The translations under genes and the position numbers were made by a program. From Lyngbya sp. HA4199-MV5 (GTDB taxonomy: Bacteria > Cyanobacteriota > Cyanobacteriia > Leptolyngbyales > Leptolyngbyaceae), in assembly GCA_019359375.1 (NCBI GenBank), contig JAHHHL010000028.1:1-64000 (forward strand): a DNA stretch of 64,000 nt, given 5' to 3'. How positions within the stretch are numbered: position 1 is the stretch's first letter; the number at the start of each line of letters is the position of its first letter. Under the pieces are notes generated by a model, which did no database searches, was not told the origin of the DNA, and saw only the letters and a list, made by a program, of their open reading frames with translations. Positions 1 through 9,568 of the stretch are shown one piece after another.

Positions 1-430
1 TTTCGCAACCCTAAAGTGGATAACAAGAAGTCTGCTTAATCGCTGATGGCGTTGTTCCTGCCATCTCACTCACTTCTTGCAAGGAGTTGAGCCGTTCCCA
101 CGTGCCGTTAGTCTAAACTCCAGTAAAAAAACTAATACCCGCAAACCGTAGGGGCTTGGCATTCGGACAAAGACTCTCACGATGGTCAGAGGTGATCTGC
201 CGAATGCTAAGCCCGTACAGGGGTAATATCTTGCTCAGAAAGCTTCTTAGTGGTTGGTACTTTGTGAGTGGCTATGCTCAGGTACATTCAGGCATTGCGG
301 TTAGCTGTTTCTGGCTCCCCTTCATAGGGCTGTCACTTCATTGCCACGATGAATGAATTAGATTGGAAGTAGGCAAAGTCACTTCGCTCTGCTTGCCACC
401 CTATTTTTGTAGAGAACTGCCTGCACACGT
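1..430. other. Upstream intergenic region, no gene recognised
   Basis: Frame 1 is open from the window edge to a TAA at 37-39 (ending ...VDNKKSA), so the last codons of a gene outside the window could lie here, but this is too short to identify. The rest shows only short overlapping open frames without family resemblance or a good ribosome site. It presumably carries the promoter of the M16 protease gene that starts at 431. Confidence 0.4.
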
Positions 431-3253
431 ATGCCTCTTTCTAACTTTCTCCGCCGTTATGCGATCCCCAGTCTCTTGTTTAGTCTTTGCCTGGGAAGCG
501 TGCTTTTATCTAAGATGCCTGCAATCGGTCAGACGGTATCTGGCACCATCACGGCTCAGGCTAGTCCGTCGTTGACTCAACCATCGGTTGACTTACCTGC
601 GGATGCGCTTTCCGCCACTGTCCGCAAAACGGTTTTAGAGAATGGACTGACTGTTCTCACAAAAGAAGTGAACACCGCTCCGGTGGTTACGGTTCAAGTC
701 TGGTATCGAGTGGGGTCGCGCAACGAAACTCCTGGGATCAACGGTATTGCTCACCAGCTAGAACATCTCATGTTCAAAGGAACCAAGGCTCGCCCCATTC
801 AGTTTGGGCGGTTCTTTAGCGCCTTGGGCAGTGAGTCCAATGCCTTTACGAGCTACGACGAAACCGCTTACTTTGGCACGGTTGAGCAAGACAAGCTGAA
901 AGCTCTGCTGGTATTGGAAGCCGATCGCATGCGAAATGCGCTGATTGATGAAAAGCAGCTTACCAGCGAAAAGCGCGTGGTGATTTCAGAATTGCAGGGC
1001 TACGAGAACAATCCTAGCTACCGTTTGGGGCGATCGGTGATGAAGACCGCTTTCCCAAGTAGTCCCTACGGGCTACCTGTTGGGGGCACGAAGGCGGATG
1101 TGCAGAAGTTTACAGTGCAGCAGGTACGAGACTACTACCGCAAGTTCTACCGACCAGACAATGCCACGCTGGTCATTGTGGGGAATTTTAAGACGGATCA
1201 AACCCTGGCAGCGGTTAAGGAGACGTTTGGCAAAGTGGCTAAAAGCACTGACCCACTGCCAGACTCTAAGACGACAATTCCAGTCGCTGCTGCCACCAGT
1301 GTCACTAAACAGCCGATCGTGCTGAAAGAACCAGGCAGTGCAGCGTTACTCAACGAAGTCTATCCCCTGCCAGCGGTGAGCCATCCTGATGTACCCGCAT
1401 TGCAGATCATGGACTATATCTTGACCGGAGGGCGCAGTTCTCGGCTCTACCAGGCGCTCGTAGAGTCTGGGTTGGCAAGCGATGCCAGTGGTTATGCGGC
1501 AAATCTGATTGGTGCTGGCTGGTACGAACTTTCCGTCACCGCCGCCCCAGGAAAGGAACTGTCGCAGATTGATACCGTGCTTCAGAAAACGCTGGCTGAT
1601 CTGCGAGACCAGAGCGTGACCCAGGAAGAATTAGATCGTGCCAAGGCTCAGTTTAAAGCGTCGGTTGCCTTGCAAAATCGGGACATTACCAGTCAGGCAC
1701 AGCAGTTGGGTGATGACCAGACCGCTACAGGCGATTATCAGTTTAGCGATCGCCTTCGGGTTGCCATTGCCAGCGTGTCGCCAGCCGATGTGCAGCGAGT
1801 GGCAAAAACCTACCTCACGCCAACAAAGCGGACAGTTGGGTTCTTTGAGCCGACTCAATTGAACGGCAAACCAGGCACTAGCTCCGGTAACTTCTCGCAA
1901 ACTACGGAAAACTTTAGCCCCGGTGCGCCTGTTGACCCTGCTGAAGTGGCGAAATATTTGCCAAAACCGACTTCAGGTGGTCAGAAAATAGCGCAAGCAT
2001 TGCCTGAAAAGCTGAATTTAGCCAATGGTCTGAGCGTTTTGCTGTTGCCCGATCGCAGCACGCCAACCATTACGCTCAGTGGGTACATCAAAGCAGGGAC
2101 AGCCTTTGACAAAGCAGATACCGCTGGGCTAGCAAGCTTGACGGCTGCAAACGTGATGAACGGCACAAAAACGAACGACGCGTTGGCGATCGCCAAAACG
2201 CTCGAAAACCGGGGCGCTAGTTTGGGCTTTAGCGCTGGTCGAGAGGGGGTCACGATCGGAGGAAACGCATTGTCGGCAGACCTGCCAACGCTCATCCGCG
2301 TGCTGGGTGATGTGGTGCAAAACGCCAGCTTCCCCGAAGACGAACTGAACTTAAGCCGCCAACGGGCACTCACCAGTCTGAAGCTGGAACTTGATACGCC
2401 CTCTCGGCTGGCACGGCGCACCTTTCAGCAAACCATTTACCCTGAACAGCATCCGTTCCATACTTTTCCAACAGAGGCCAGTCTGAAAAAGATTAGCCGC
2501 GCTGATGTCGAGCAGTTCTACAAACAGCACTATCACCCCGATAGCACAGTACTTTCTCTTGTCGGCGATTTTGATACTACTCAAGTCCGTGCCCTGTTAA
2601 ATCAGGAGCTTGGTTCCTGGCAAGACCCAACCCAGGATGTGACGCTGGAGTTCCCAAACGTGCCTCTGCCACCTACGGTAAAACGCGTGAACCCGGTGTT
2701 GCCTGGTAAAACCCAGTCCATTACGTTCATCGGCTACAACGGCATCGATCGCAAAGATCCTCAGTTCTACACAGCGCTGGTGATGAACCAGATTTTAGGC
2801 GGCGATACTCTGTCCAGTCGGTTGGGGACTGAAATCCGCGATCGCCAGGGACTAACGTATGGTATCTACAGCGGCTTTCAAGCCGGGATCACCTCTGGAC
2901 CGTTTCTGATTACCATGCAAACCGCTCCAGAGGATGCCGACAAAGCGATCGCCAGTACGCTTAGCCTCATGAAGCAGTTTCGGGAGGGAGTGACCGAAGC
3001 CGAAGTTGCGTCAGCCAAGCGATCGCTGACAAGCATCTACCCAGTCGAACTGGCAGATCCAGAAAATCTCGCCGACACGATTTTGATGGATACGGTATAT
3101 GGCTTAGGTACCGACGAAATCCGTGAGTACACCAACAAGATCAATGCCATCACCCTGGCACAGGTTAACCAGGCGATCAAGACGCTGGTACGACCCGATC
3201 GTGTTGTCGTTGTCACCGCAGGTCCAGGAGATACAGCGGCATCTAAAAAGTAA
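431..3253 (+). CDS. Secreted M16-family zinc metallopeptidase, two-domain
   Basis: An insulinase/pitrilysin (M16) protein of 940 residues. The N-terminus has basic residues, then a hydrophobic stretch (residues about 11-27) that looks like a signal peptide or anchor, so it probably works in the periplasm. The inverted zinc motif HxxEH is intact at H108-E111-H112 (HQLEH), and a conserved SELQGYENN segment about 80 residues later should supply the third ligand. A second M16 unit (about residues 515-935) begins NLANGLSVLLLPDR but lacks HxxEH, as expected of the inactive half of a clam-shell M16 protease. The length fits the fused two-domain cyanobacterial form. The protease family is clear; the substrate cannot be told. 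The gene stands alone, with 282 bp before map. Confidence 0.93.
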   Translation: MPLSNFLRRYAIPSLLFSLCLGSVLLSKMPAIGQTVSGTITAQASPSLTQPSVDLPADALSATVRKTVLENGLTVLTKEVNTAPVVTVQVWYRVGSRNETPGINGIAHQLEHLMFKGTKARPIQFGRFFSALGSESNAFTSYDETAYFGTVEQDKLKALLVLEADRMRNALIDEKQLTSEKRVVISELQGYENNPSYRLGRSVMKTAFPSSPYGLPVGGTKADVQKFTVQQVRDYYRKFYRPDNATLVIVGNFKTDQTLAAVKETFGKVAKSTDPLPDSKTTIPVAAATSVTKQPIVLKEPGSAALLNEVYPLPAVSHPDVPALQIMDYILTGGRSSRLYQALVESGLASDASGYAANLIGAGWYELSVTAAPGKELSQIDTVLQKTLADLRDQSVTQEELDRAKAQFKASVALQNRDITSQAQQLGDDQTATGDYQFSDRLRVAIASVSPADVQRVAKTYLTPTKRTVGFFEPTQLNGKPGTSSGNFSQTTENFSPGAPVDPAEVAKYLPKPTSGGQKIAQALPEKLNLANGLSVLLLPDRSTPTITLSGYIKAGTAFDKADTAGLASLTAANVMNGTKTNDALAIAKTLENRGASLGFSAGREGVTIGGNALSADLPTLIRVLGDVVQNASFPEDELNLSRQRALTSLKLELDTPSRLARRTFQQTIYPEQHPFHTFPTEASLKKISRADVEQFYKQHYHPDSTVLSLVGDFDTTQVRALLNQELGSWQDPTQDVTLEFPNVPLPPTVKRVNPVLPGKTQSITFIGYNGIDRKDPQFYTALVMNQILGGDTLSSRLGTEIRDRQGLTYGIYSGFQAGITSGPFLITMQTAPEDADKAIASTLSLMKQFREGVTEAEVASAKRSLTSIYPVELADPENLADTILMDTVYGLGTDEIREYTNKINAITLAQVNQAIKTLVRPDRVVVVTAGPGDTAASKK

Positions 3254-3535
3254 GATGGCAGCGGCATTTCACAGGTGGGGAAGAGGCTGACGCGGAGATG
3301 TGGAGACACGGAGACACGGGGACTTCCAGGTCGCCCTCTGGTTGCCGCTACGGCTGGCTCTCAGTTTCTAAATGCGCCCTCTCCTGGCATGTGGTGATCG
3401 CTTGCTAGTGACGTTAAATCAATACCATTTAGACAGACAATTTGAGTTACCTTAGAAAGAGGTCAGGCATACAGATGTTAGTGTCGCTGACCACAAACGA
3501 AGCCTTGGTTTTGCCTCCCATTCTGTTGCGATCGC
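3254..3535. other. Intergenic region with short purine repeats
   Basis: Between the M16 protease and map. Around 3296-3322 there is a short run of GGAGACAC-like units. No RNA gene or clear terminator was recognised. The stretch before 3536 presumably holds the map promoter. Confidence 0.4.
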
Positions 3536-4360
3536 ATGAATATTTTTAGTCAACTGCTAAACAAACCTGCTCTACCCTCACCGAGCAATCAGCGCCGTGG
3601 CATTGAGCTAAAGTCATCCCGTGAAGTGGAGATCATGCGGCAGGCATCCCGCATCGTTGCCACCGTGCTGAAGGAGATTTCGGAGTTGGTTGAACCGGGC
3701 ATGACGACAGCAGATCTGGATGCTCATGCCGAAAAGCGGATTCGTGAGATGGATGCCACCCCCAGCTTTAAGGGCTATCACAACTTTCCCGCCTCGATTT
3801 GCTCGTCGATCAACCATGAAGTGGTACACGGGATTCCCAGCCGCAAGAAAGTCATTCGCACTGGTGATGTCCTGAAGGTGGATACAGGAGCCTACTACCA
3901 GGGGTTTCACGGCGATTCTTGCATCACGATCGCGGTTGGTCGCGTCACCCCCGACGCTGCACGACTAATCCGCGTGGCTGAAGAAGCGCTCTACAAAGGC
4001 ATTGAGCAAGTCAAAGCAGGTGCTCATCTGCTGGATCTGGCAGGCGCGATTGAAGATCACGTCAAGTCAAATGGTTTCACCGTAGTCGAAGACTTCACGG
4101 GACATGGAGTTGGGCGCAATCTGCACGAAGAACCGTCTGTCTTCAATTTCCGTACCCACAGTATGCCAAACGTCAAACTACGGGCAGGCATGACCCTGGC
4201 AATCGAACCCATCCTTAATGCGGGATCACGATTTACGCGAACTCTTGCCGATCGCTGGACAGCCGTAACGGTTGACAACGCCCTTTCTGCCCAGTTTGAG
4301 CATACTGTTCTAGTCACGGAAGACGGCTACGAAATTTTGACCGATCGGTCAAAGATTTAA
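3536..4360 (+). CDS. map: Methionine aminopeptidase, type I
   Basis: Removes the initiator methionine from nascent proteins in the cytoplasm. The five metal ligands of the family are visible: D116 (KVDTGAYY), D127 (GDSCIT), H190 ([12 protein letters not shown]), E224 (AIEPIL) and E255 ([12 protein letters not shown]), with the substrate-binding histidine H98 in NHEVVHGIP. At 274 residues it is slightly longer than the minimal type I enzyme because of an extension of roughly 25 residues rich in Pro, Ser and Asn before [14 protein letters not shown]. There is no type II insertion. The ATG at 3536 overlaps a GCGATCGC motif and no strong Shine-Dalgarno is visible, so a later start is possible. 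Cyanobacteria often carry several map paralogues. Confidence 0.95.
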   Translation: MNIFSQLLNKPALPSPSNQRRGIELKSSREVEIMRQASRIVATVLKEISELVEPGMTTADLDAHAEKRIREMDATPSFKGYHNFPASICSSINHEVVHGIPSRKKVIRTGDVLKVDTGAYYQGFHGDSCITIAVGRVTPDAARLIRVAEEALYKGIEQVKAGAHLLDLAGAIEDHVKSNGFTVVEDFTGHGVGRNLHEEPSVFNFRTHSMPNVKLRAGMTLAIEPILNAGSRFTRTLADRWTAVTVDNALSAQFEHTVLVTEDGYEILTDRSKI

Positions 4361-4522
4361 CGACTGGAGCAAAACGGTTGAAACGCCTGTGGAACAGCAA
4401 AGCTTCCACTGGCACATCACAGAGCGTGCAGAGGACTTGAGCTTCCTACTGTGCGCTCCCTCGCTGACATTAGGCTTGCCTTGTAAAAGCTAACCCACTC
4501 CTCACCCCTCTCTCCTCTCTCC

Positions 4523-5233
4523 TCACCGTTCTAACCAGCGCCAATTAGGGCGATTCCAGTCATAGATGCCCTGGATTTCATATTCCGTCCCGTCTTCAAA
4601 GCGAATCATACAGCTAGTGTCGTCATTCTCTGGTGCTTCAGCTACGGTTTCGCTTTGAGGTGAGTCAGCGGTATGAGGCTTAGACGCTGGCTTGACGTTA
4701 ACGACGGTGCAGGGAAACCACTCTCGGCTACAAGGACCTGTCTCTTGTACCCACTCCCACAGCCCGTTCGTGACCTCAATGCGATCGCCCACTTTCAGCT
4801 TTACCAGATCGTCGCACTCTAAGTTAATGTAGCGTGCGAGATGCATGGGCGTAATCTGCTCTACCCATTGCAGTCCGTAGCGTTCACGGATAAATTGCAC
4901 AGCGCCAGAGCTTCTACCGCTCAACCAATCATTCAGTAACGTCACTTTCCAGGGCTGATTTTGGCGTTCTTGCAAGGCGACGAAGGCTAAAAACGTCTGC
5001 CGTTCCTCAGCCGACAGTTGCCCTATCGGATTGTTTGCGTCAGCTTCATCCGCGAGTGGAGCAGGAGTGATTGGGCGATCGCCCTCCTGTTGCTTGCTGT
5101 CCAACTCAAACTCCATCGCCGACCGCATCGCTTGTAGCAAGGTATGCTTTTGGCGATCACTGAGTGGGTGCAGAGCGGCTTCACACTGGTCGAATGCCGC
5201 GCTTAGGGCTGCTTCTATCTCAGAGGGGGTCAT
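4523..5233 (-). CDS. Conserved hypothetical protein
   Basis: A 236-residue acidic, soluble-looking protein with no signal peptide or membrane segment. It starts MTPSEIEAAL, has a helical N-terminal part, a variable linker (about residues 48-70), a central segment WLSGRSSGAVQFIRERYGLQWVEQITPMHLARYINLECDDL, and a C-terminal half of beta-like sequence (VGDRIEVTNGLWEWVQETG, CMIRFEDGTEYEIQGIYDW). The C-terminal part could be a small SH3-like or KOW-like barrel, but that is only a guess from pattern. Codon use and HIP1 motifs inside the frame match the neighbours, which supports a real gene. It converges on map from the opposite strand. Function unknown. Confidence 0.8.
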   Translation of the reverse strand: MTPSEIEAALSAAFDQCEAALHPLSDRQKHTLLQAMRSAMEFELDSKQQEGDRPITPAPLADEADANNPIGQLSAEERQTFLAFVALQERQNQPWKVTLLNDWLSGRSSGAVQFIRERYGLQWVEQITPMHLARYINLECDDLVKLKVGDRIEVTNGLWEWVQETGPCSREWFPCTVVNVKPASKPHTADSPQSETVAEAPENDDTSCMIRFEDGTEYEIQGIYDWNRPNWRWLER

Positions 5234-5467
5234 GCACTGATGCTTAGAGTTTAGGCAGAAAGCTAAACGTTCAGGGGATCGTGAGTCAGAATATTTTGCT
5301 GTCAGAGCGGCTTTTAGGTGGAGCGATCGTCGAAAATTGATGTCTTATTATGACAAAAGTTTCCCAAAGCGTCTTCGAGCCTATTTGCCTTCGATTCAGG
5401 CTAAGCTGGAGAGTGGCTTCTGAGTGCTGCCTCTAAGTCATCCACGTTGTCTCGCTATCCACAACCT

Positions 5468-5902
5468 ATGCCCTTCCGAGTTGTTGCGACCATTCTTGCT
5501 ACAGGGTTTCTGTGGCTGTTGACTACCTGGAGCACACCACCTGCTCTGGCATTAACTCAAATCAGGCTGTTTGATCTGGCGTATCACGAATGTCCAGTCG
5601 AACGCGCCGATGTGCCCACGACTGGCGAAGTTGCCAGCATTTTTCCAAACTGCTTCCTCATTACGGGAAAAACCGAAAACAAATCGGGTAAGCCTGTGGT
5701 GAACGCCGATATTTTTGGTCGTATCTACGACGCAAACAATGATTCAGTGATGCAAAACCGCACTCGCCTGGGCGCAATTGACGAAGTACCGCCGGGGCTT
5801 GGCACGTTTGAGCTGAGGATTTCGGTGCCTGCGAGTCAGCCAACCCCACTCAAACTAGAGCAGTTTAAGGCAGCGGGTTTCACAGGCACGGTGCGTCGTT
5901 AG
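5468..5902 (+). CDS. Secreted conserved hypothetical protein
   Basis: A 144-residue protein starting MPFRVVATILATG. A hydrophobic core (FLWLLTTW) followed by small residues (PPALALTQ) looks like a cleavable signal peptide, so the mature protein (from about residue 30) should be periplasmic or exported. The mature part has two cysteines (HECPVE and FPNCFL) that could form a disulfide, and a segment ITGKTENKSGKPVVNADIFGRIYDANND like the FxLYD-type beta-sandwich found in other exported proteins. A TTG at 5447 would add seven residues; the ATG was chosen as the more ordinary start. Function unknown. Confidence 0.75.
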   Translation: MPFRVVATILATGFLWLLTTWSTPPALALTQIRLFDLAYHECPVERADVPTTGEVASIFPNCFLITGKTENKSGKPVVNADIFGRIYDANNDSVMQNRTRLGAIDEVPPGLGTFELRISVPASQPTPLKLEQFKAAGFTGTVRR

Positions 5903-5968
5903 CCATGACTGCCGTTGACGAGCTCACTGCTCCTACTTGCTGATGTCAAACGGCATGAGCCTCCAGGC

Positions 5969-6274
5969 TTACATGGGCAAACCCGCTTGAACGCTTACCA
6001 GTAGTTGTGCGACAGAAGGCAAGACCGCAGACTGCACCACTTGCAGCAGCAGCAGCGCCAGGATGGGAGAAAAGTCGAGTCCACCTAGGGGCGGAATAAT
6101 TGACCGAAAGATATTGAGATAGGGGTCTGTCAACTGACTCAAAATCGAAAAGGGTGGGTCAAACCAGTTGATGTTGGGAAACCAGCTCAAAAGAATGCGA
6201 ATAAACAGCAGAGCGGTGTAGATATTAATGAACGTTACGATTGTTTGAAACAGGAGAGGAATCAGAGAACTCAT
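5969..6274 (-). CDS. YggT family membrane protein (Ycf19-like)
   Basis: A 101-residue integral membrane protein with two hydrophobic helices (about residues 5-28 and 66-90). Between them is the YggT signature: an ILLSWFPNINW segment, then LTDPYLNIFRSIIPPLGGLDFSPI. This family is found in bacteria and plastids (Ycf19/CCB3), where members have been linked to cytochrome b6f heme attachment, nucleoid distribution or osmotic shock. Which role applies here cannot be told. The gene lies 148 bp downstream of the YtxH-like gene on the same strand, so the two may share a transcript. Confidence 0.9.
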   Translation of the reverse strand: MSSLIPLLFQTIVTFINIYTALLFIRILLSWFPNINWFDPPFSILSQLTDPYLNIFRSIIPPLGGLDFSPILALLLLQVVQSAVLPSVAQLLVSVQAGLPM

Positions 6275-6421
6275 ACGGTATTGCTTCCTTAAACGGCGAA
6301 GTTCATCAGCACCTAGACTAGACTAATCTAACGAATATTAGTGGCTTTCGAGTGTTCAGGTTAGTTTATCATTTCGCTTTGAATACCATTTCAATCTGAC
6401 TGGCACTCTCAGGCAACAGCT

Positions 6422-6760
6422 TTAGGAATCTTTGAACGTCGATCGCCCCCCAGATTCTGCCCCGTTGACTCCCCCAAGCTGTTGGCGAACGTCATCGATC
6501 GCATCGTTAAGCTGGGCGATTTTATCTTCCAGGCTGCGGCGAGAGGCTTCCATATCGGCTTGACCATTTGCAGTCTTGAGCGATCGACGCTTTGGCTTCT
6601 GACTCAGGCGAGGATCAGCCTGACTGTCATTTAACAATGGTTCCTCAGATTGGGGATTGAGGACTCTAGCCGCAACAACGGCACCCAATGTACCGCCCAC
6701 GATGCTGCCAAAAACAGCGCCCAAGAAAAACCCACTTGCAAAATTGTCTTGCTGGCTCAT
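6422..6760 (-). CDS. Small membrane protein with glycine-zipper segment (YtxH-like)
   Basis: A 112-residue protein whose residues about 9-32 (FFLGAVFGSIVGGTLGAVVAARVL) make one glycine-rich transmembrane helix. A polar variable linker follows, then a short amphipathic helix (ASRRSLEDKIAQLNDAIDDVRQQLG) that could form a coiled coil. The layout resembles YtxH-type stress and envelope proteins and small cyanobacterial thylakoid or plasma-membrane proteins. No catalytic residues are evident. It is followed on the same strand by the YggT gene. Confidence 0.8.
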   Translation of the reverse strand: MSQQDNFASGFFLGAVFGSIVGGTLGAVVAARVLNPQSEEPLLNDSQADPRLSQKPKRRSLKTANGQADMEASRRSLEDKIAQLNDAIDDVRQQLGGVNGAESGGRSTFKDS

Positions 6761-6920
6761 TGCTGATCAAACTCTCGCTTGTATCGTTGAAATCACTTGC
6801 ATTGTCGAATCAATGGTTGCTCTGTCTTCCTCAGTGTCTTTCCCCAGTGTATCGCTACGCTTTCAGACTGCGAAATTTCAAACTGCCGAAACAGGGCTGC
6901 TAAGGCTTTAGGTTAGCATC

Positions 6921-7571
6921 TCATGTACCAAACGTGCGATCGCCTGCATCCCCCAATCCCGGCACGATAAAGCCCTGTGCGTTTAGCCCTTCATCGATCG
7001 CGGCGGCATAGATGTTGAGGCTTGGATATGCCGCACTCAGCTTTTGTAACGCGGTTGGCGCTACAACAACCGAAATGATGCGTACCAGGGCTGGATCGAC
7101 TCCTCGCTGGGTCAATTCTGCCATCGCTGCAATGCTGGTTCCACCCGTTGCTAACATCGGCTCCGTAATTAAAACACGGGTCTGCGGCGCAAACTTCTCT
7201 GGCAATTTGTTGAGATAACAACTTGGCTCCAGGGTTGCTTCATCTCTCACAAAGCCAATATGGTAAATCGATGCCAGTGGCAATAAGGACTGGGCACCAT
7301 CCAATAACGCCAGCCCCGCTCGTAAAATGGGCATCACGACTACCGGAACGGTCGGATCAATAAAGGTCACTGGGCAGGGTGCTAAGGGTGTATCGATGCT
7401 GGTTTCTTGAATGGGCAACCAATCACGAATGGCTTCATAGGTTAACCAGCGACCGAGTTCGGACATGGCACTACGGAACAGCGTGGAAGGGGTTGATACA
7501 TCGCGAGCTACCGCCAACCAATGTTGGATGAGTGGATGGGGTGGGACGTAGACGCGCAGTTGGAGAGTCAT
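6921..7571 (-). CDS. upp: Uracil phosphoribosyltransferase
   Basis: Converts uracil and PRPP to UMP in pyrimidine salvage. The 216-residue protein has the PRPP loop in the form LITEPMLATGGTSIAAM, where many bacterial enzymes have Asp before PML and this one has Glu. The C-terminal uracil-recognition loop reads GFIVPGLGDAGDRTFGT, and a PILRAGLALLDG segment is present, all diagnostic of UPRT. The length is usual. The ATG at 7571 begins MTLQLRVYVPPHPLIQHWLAVARD, the typical N-terminus. It is transcribed away from the candidate small RNA and crtH. Confidence 0.95.
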   Translation of the reverse strand: MTLQLRVYVPPHPLIQHWLAVARDVSTPSTLFRSAMSELGRWLTYEAIRDWLPIQETSIDTPLAPCPVTFIDPTVPVVVMPILRAGLALLDGAQSLLPLASIYHIGFVRDEATLEPSCYLNKLPEKFAPQTRVLITEPMLATGGTSIAAMAELTQRGVDPALVRIISVVVAPTALQKLSAAYPSLNIYAAAIDEGLNAQGFIVPGLGDAGDRTFGT

Positions 7572-7762
7572 AGCTTTCAGGAGATCAGAATGGGGGAAGT
7601 CGTGAACCGAAAAGGGTCTAAATCTGACCTATCATACTCTCTTACTACATCTTGGTTTGGTTCCTTCAGGACTTAACCCGCTACGTCCTGCAAACGGCGA
7701 TTCCTTTTTATGTTTATGCCAGTTGTACCAGCGGCAAGCTCGTTTTGGCTGATACTCTAGAG

Positions 7763-7790
7763 TTGACATAAATTCTCAATAAGCTATAGT
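7763..7790 (+). promoter_or_regulatory. Sigma70-type promoter of the candidate small RNA
   Basis: A TTGACA hexamer at 7763-7768 and TATAGT at 7785-7790, 16 bp apart, are close to the bacterial -35/-10 consensus. Transcription would start near 7797, only about 30 bp before the intrinsic terminator at 7825-7861, which points to a short RNA rather than an mRNA leader. Confidence 0.65.
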
Positions 7791-7796
7791 TGTTTT

Positions 7797-7861
7797 AGTG
7801 TTCTCCTCTCTGAAGGATCGGCAGAGGGATTGGTCAGCCATCAAAGACCAGTCCCTTTTTC
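7797..7861 (+). ncRNA. Candidate small RNA of about 65 nt
   Basis: The interval lies between a consensus-like promoter and an intrinsic terminator and has no room for a normal gene. The predicted RNA would have a single-stranded 5' part containing TTCTCCTCTCT, complementary to AGGAG-type ribosome-binding sites, followed by the terminator hairpin. Short cyanobacterial sRNAs such as Yfr1 have a comparable plan with an unpaired CU-rich motif, but the Yfr1 core ACTCCTCACAC is absent, so it is not Yfr1. The ends are inferred from the promoter and terminator only. Confidence 0.45.
7825..7861 (+). terminator. Intrinsic terminator upstream of crtH
   Basis: Stem AGGGATTGGTC (7825-7835) pairs with GACCAGTCCCT (7846-7856) with one G-T wobble around a 10-nt loop, followed by TTTTTCTTT. 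It is well formed and lies about 145 bp before the crtH start, so crtH probably has its own promoter downstream. Confidence 0.75.
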
Positions 7862-7927
7862 TTTGGCGCTACAGTTGCCTGGTCACTGTGCGATTATTTG
7901 CCTGCATTGAACGCAAGATGGCGATTC

Positions 7928-7955
7928 GTAGGGACGTTACATGTAACGTCCCTAC
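7928..7955. repeat. 28-bp perfect palindrome (GTAGGGACG family)
   Basis: A perfect inverted repeat from GTAGGGACGTTACA to TGTAACGTCCCTAC. The same 28 bases occur inside a longer palindrome at 27403-27438, so this is a dispersed repeat and not a local operator. It sits between the terminator at 7825-7861 and crtH. Confidence 0.85.
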
Positions 7956-8006
7956 AGAAGTCGTGAACTCCGATAAACTGGTGAAAGTCTTGTCTGTGTG
8001 GCTTTC

Positions 8007-9566
8007 ATGTCTTTATCTTCCCAGTCTGCTGAAACATCTGCCTTAACGCGATCGCCCCTCCCATCATCAACTAGTACCGAGTTTGACGCGATCGTCATTG
8101 GTTCGGGTATTGGTGGACTGGTGACCGCTACTCAGTTGGTAGCCAAGGGAGCCAGCGTTTTAGTGCTGGAGCGGTATCTCATTCCCGGTGGCAGTGCGGG
8201 TTATTTTGAGCGGCAGGGCTACCGCTTTGATGTAGGCGCTTCCATGATTTTCGGTTTTGGTCAGCAAGGCACGACTAATTTGCTCACCCGTGCGTTGCAA
8301 GCCGTAAAGGTCAGCCTGGAAACCATTCCCGATCCTGTGCAGATTCATTACCATCTGCCTGATGATCTGGAGCTAAAGGTACATCGGGACTATGAGAATT
8401 TTTTGCAAGAGTTGATTGCATGTTTTCCCCACGAAGCGATCGGCATTCGACGCTTCTACGATGAATGTTGGCGTGTCTTTAACTGCCTTAACGCGATGGA
8501 ATTGCTGTCGCTAGAAGAGCCGCGTTACCTCATGCGAGTCTTCTTTCAGCACCCTCTAGCCTGTTTGGGACTGGTAAAGTATCTGCCGCAAAACGCTGGA
8601 GACATTGCCCGTCGCTACATTCATGACCCAGCGTTGCTGAAATTTATTGATATGGAGTGCTACTGCTGGTCGGTTGTGCCTGCCGATCGCACTCCCATGA
8701 TTAACGCGGGCATGGTCTTTAGCGATCGACATTATGGCGGGATCAACTATCCCAAAGGAGGGGTAGGGCAGATCGCGCAGAAATTGGTCGAAGGGTTAGA
8801 AAAATGCGGTGGGCAGATTCAGTACAAAGCTAGAGTCACCAAAATTCTGCAAAACAACGGACGCGCTGTGGGGGTTGAGTTAGCGTCTGGCAAGGTTTAT
8901 TACGCGAAACGAATCATCTCAAACGCAACCCGCTGGGATACCTTTGAGAAGCTGATTCCAGCCGAAGCGATGCCGCCTACCGAACACAGATGGCAACGAC
9001 GCTATCAAAAATCGCCTAGCTTCCTGAGCCTCCATTTAGGAGTCAAAGCAGATGCATTGCCAGCAGGAACTGAATGCCATCACATTTTGCTCGAAGACTG
9101 GGGACAAATGGAAACTGCTGAAGGCACCATTTTCGTCTCCATTCCAACCCTGCTTGATCCGACCTTAGCGCCGCCCGGTCATCACATCATCCATACCTTT
9201 ACGCCCAGTTGGATCGAGTCCTGGCAACACCTCACCCCTACCGAGTACGAAACTCGCAAAAAAGATGCCGCTGCTCATCTGATCCAGCGACTGGAGCGCA
9301 TCTTTCCAAACCTCTCTGCCTACGTGGATTACCAGGAAATTGGCACTCCACGTACCCATCGGCGCTTTCTGGGTCGTGATGATGGCACCTATGGTCCCAT
9401 TCCTCGACGCAAATTAGCAGGTCTGCTGGGGATGCCCTTCAACCGCACCAGTATCTCCGGGCTTTACTGCGTGGGAGACAGTACGTTTCCAGGACAAGGG
9501 CTGAACGCGGTTGCCTTTTCGGGGTTTGCCTGCGCTCATCGGGTCGCTACGGATTTGGGCTTCTAG
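8007..9566 (+). CDS. crtH: Carotenoid (prolycopene) isomerase CrtH
   Basis: A 519-residue FAD-dependent enzyme of the phytoene desaturase/CRTISO family. It isomerises cis bonds in prolycopene to give all-trans lycopene at the membrane. The N-terminal dinucleotide fold reads [28 protein letters not shown], followed by [24 protein letters not shown]. The C-terminal carotenoid-oxidoreductase signature is visible as [30 protein letters not shown]. The length matches cyanobacterial CrtH and plant CRTISO, and the sequence is closer to these than to CrtI or CrtP. The ATG at 8007 was preferred over an in-frame GTG at 7998; neither has a clear ribosome site. It converges on a small gene that ends 2 bp away. 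Confidence 0.9.
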   Translation: MSLSSQSAETSALTRSPLPSSTSTEFDAIVIGSGIGGLVTATQLVAKGASVLVLERYLIPGGSAGYFERQGYRFDVGASMIFGFGQQGTTNLLTRALQAVKVSLETIPDPVQIHYHLPDDLELKVHRDYENFLQELIACFPHEAIGIRRFYDECWRVFNCLNAMELLSLEEPRYLMRVFFQHPLACLGLVKYLPQNAGDIARRYIHDPALLKFIDMECYCWSVVPADRTPMINAGMVFSDRHYGGINYPKGGVGQIAQKLVEGLEKCGGQIQYKARVTKILQNNGRAVGVELASGKVYYAKRIISNATRWDTFEKLIPAEAMPPTEHRWQRRYQKSPSFLSLHLGVKADALPAGTECHHILLEDWGQMETAEGTIFVSIPTLLDPTLAPPGHHIIHTFTPSWIESWQHLTPTEYETRKKDAAAHLIQRLERIFPNLSAYVDYQEIGTPRTHRRFLGRDDGTYGPIPRRKLAGLLGMPFNRTSISGLYCVGDSTFPGQGLNAVAFSGFACAHRVATDLGF

Positions 9567-9568
9567 AT

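Noticed and set aside
363-400. Glutamine-riboswitch-like GGAAGTAGG text before the M16 gene
   Set aside because: Other conserved parts of that RNA were not found nearby.
1981-2421. 146-codon open frame on the minus strand inside the M16 protease gene
   Set aside because: Low-complexity antisense shadow of a clearly coding gene with intact M16 motifs on the other strand.
7797-7861. Assignment of the candidate sRNA as Yfr1
   Set aside because: The ACTCCTCACAC core is missing and the genomic context differs.
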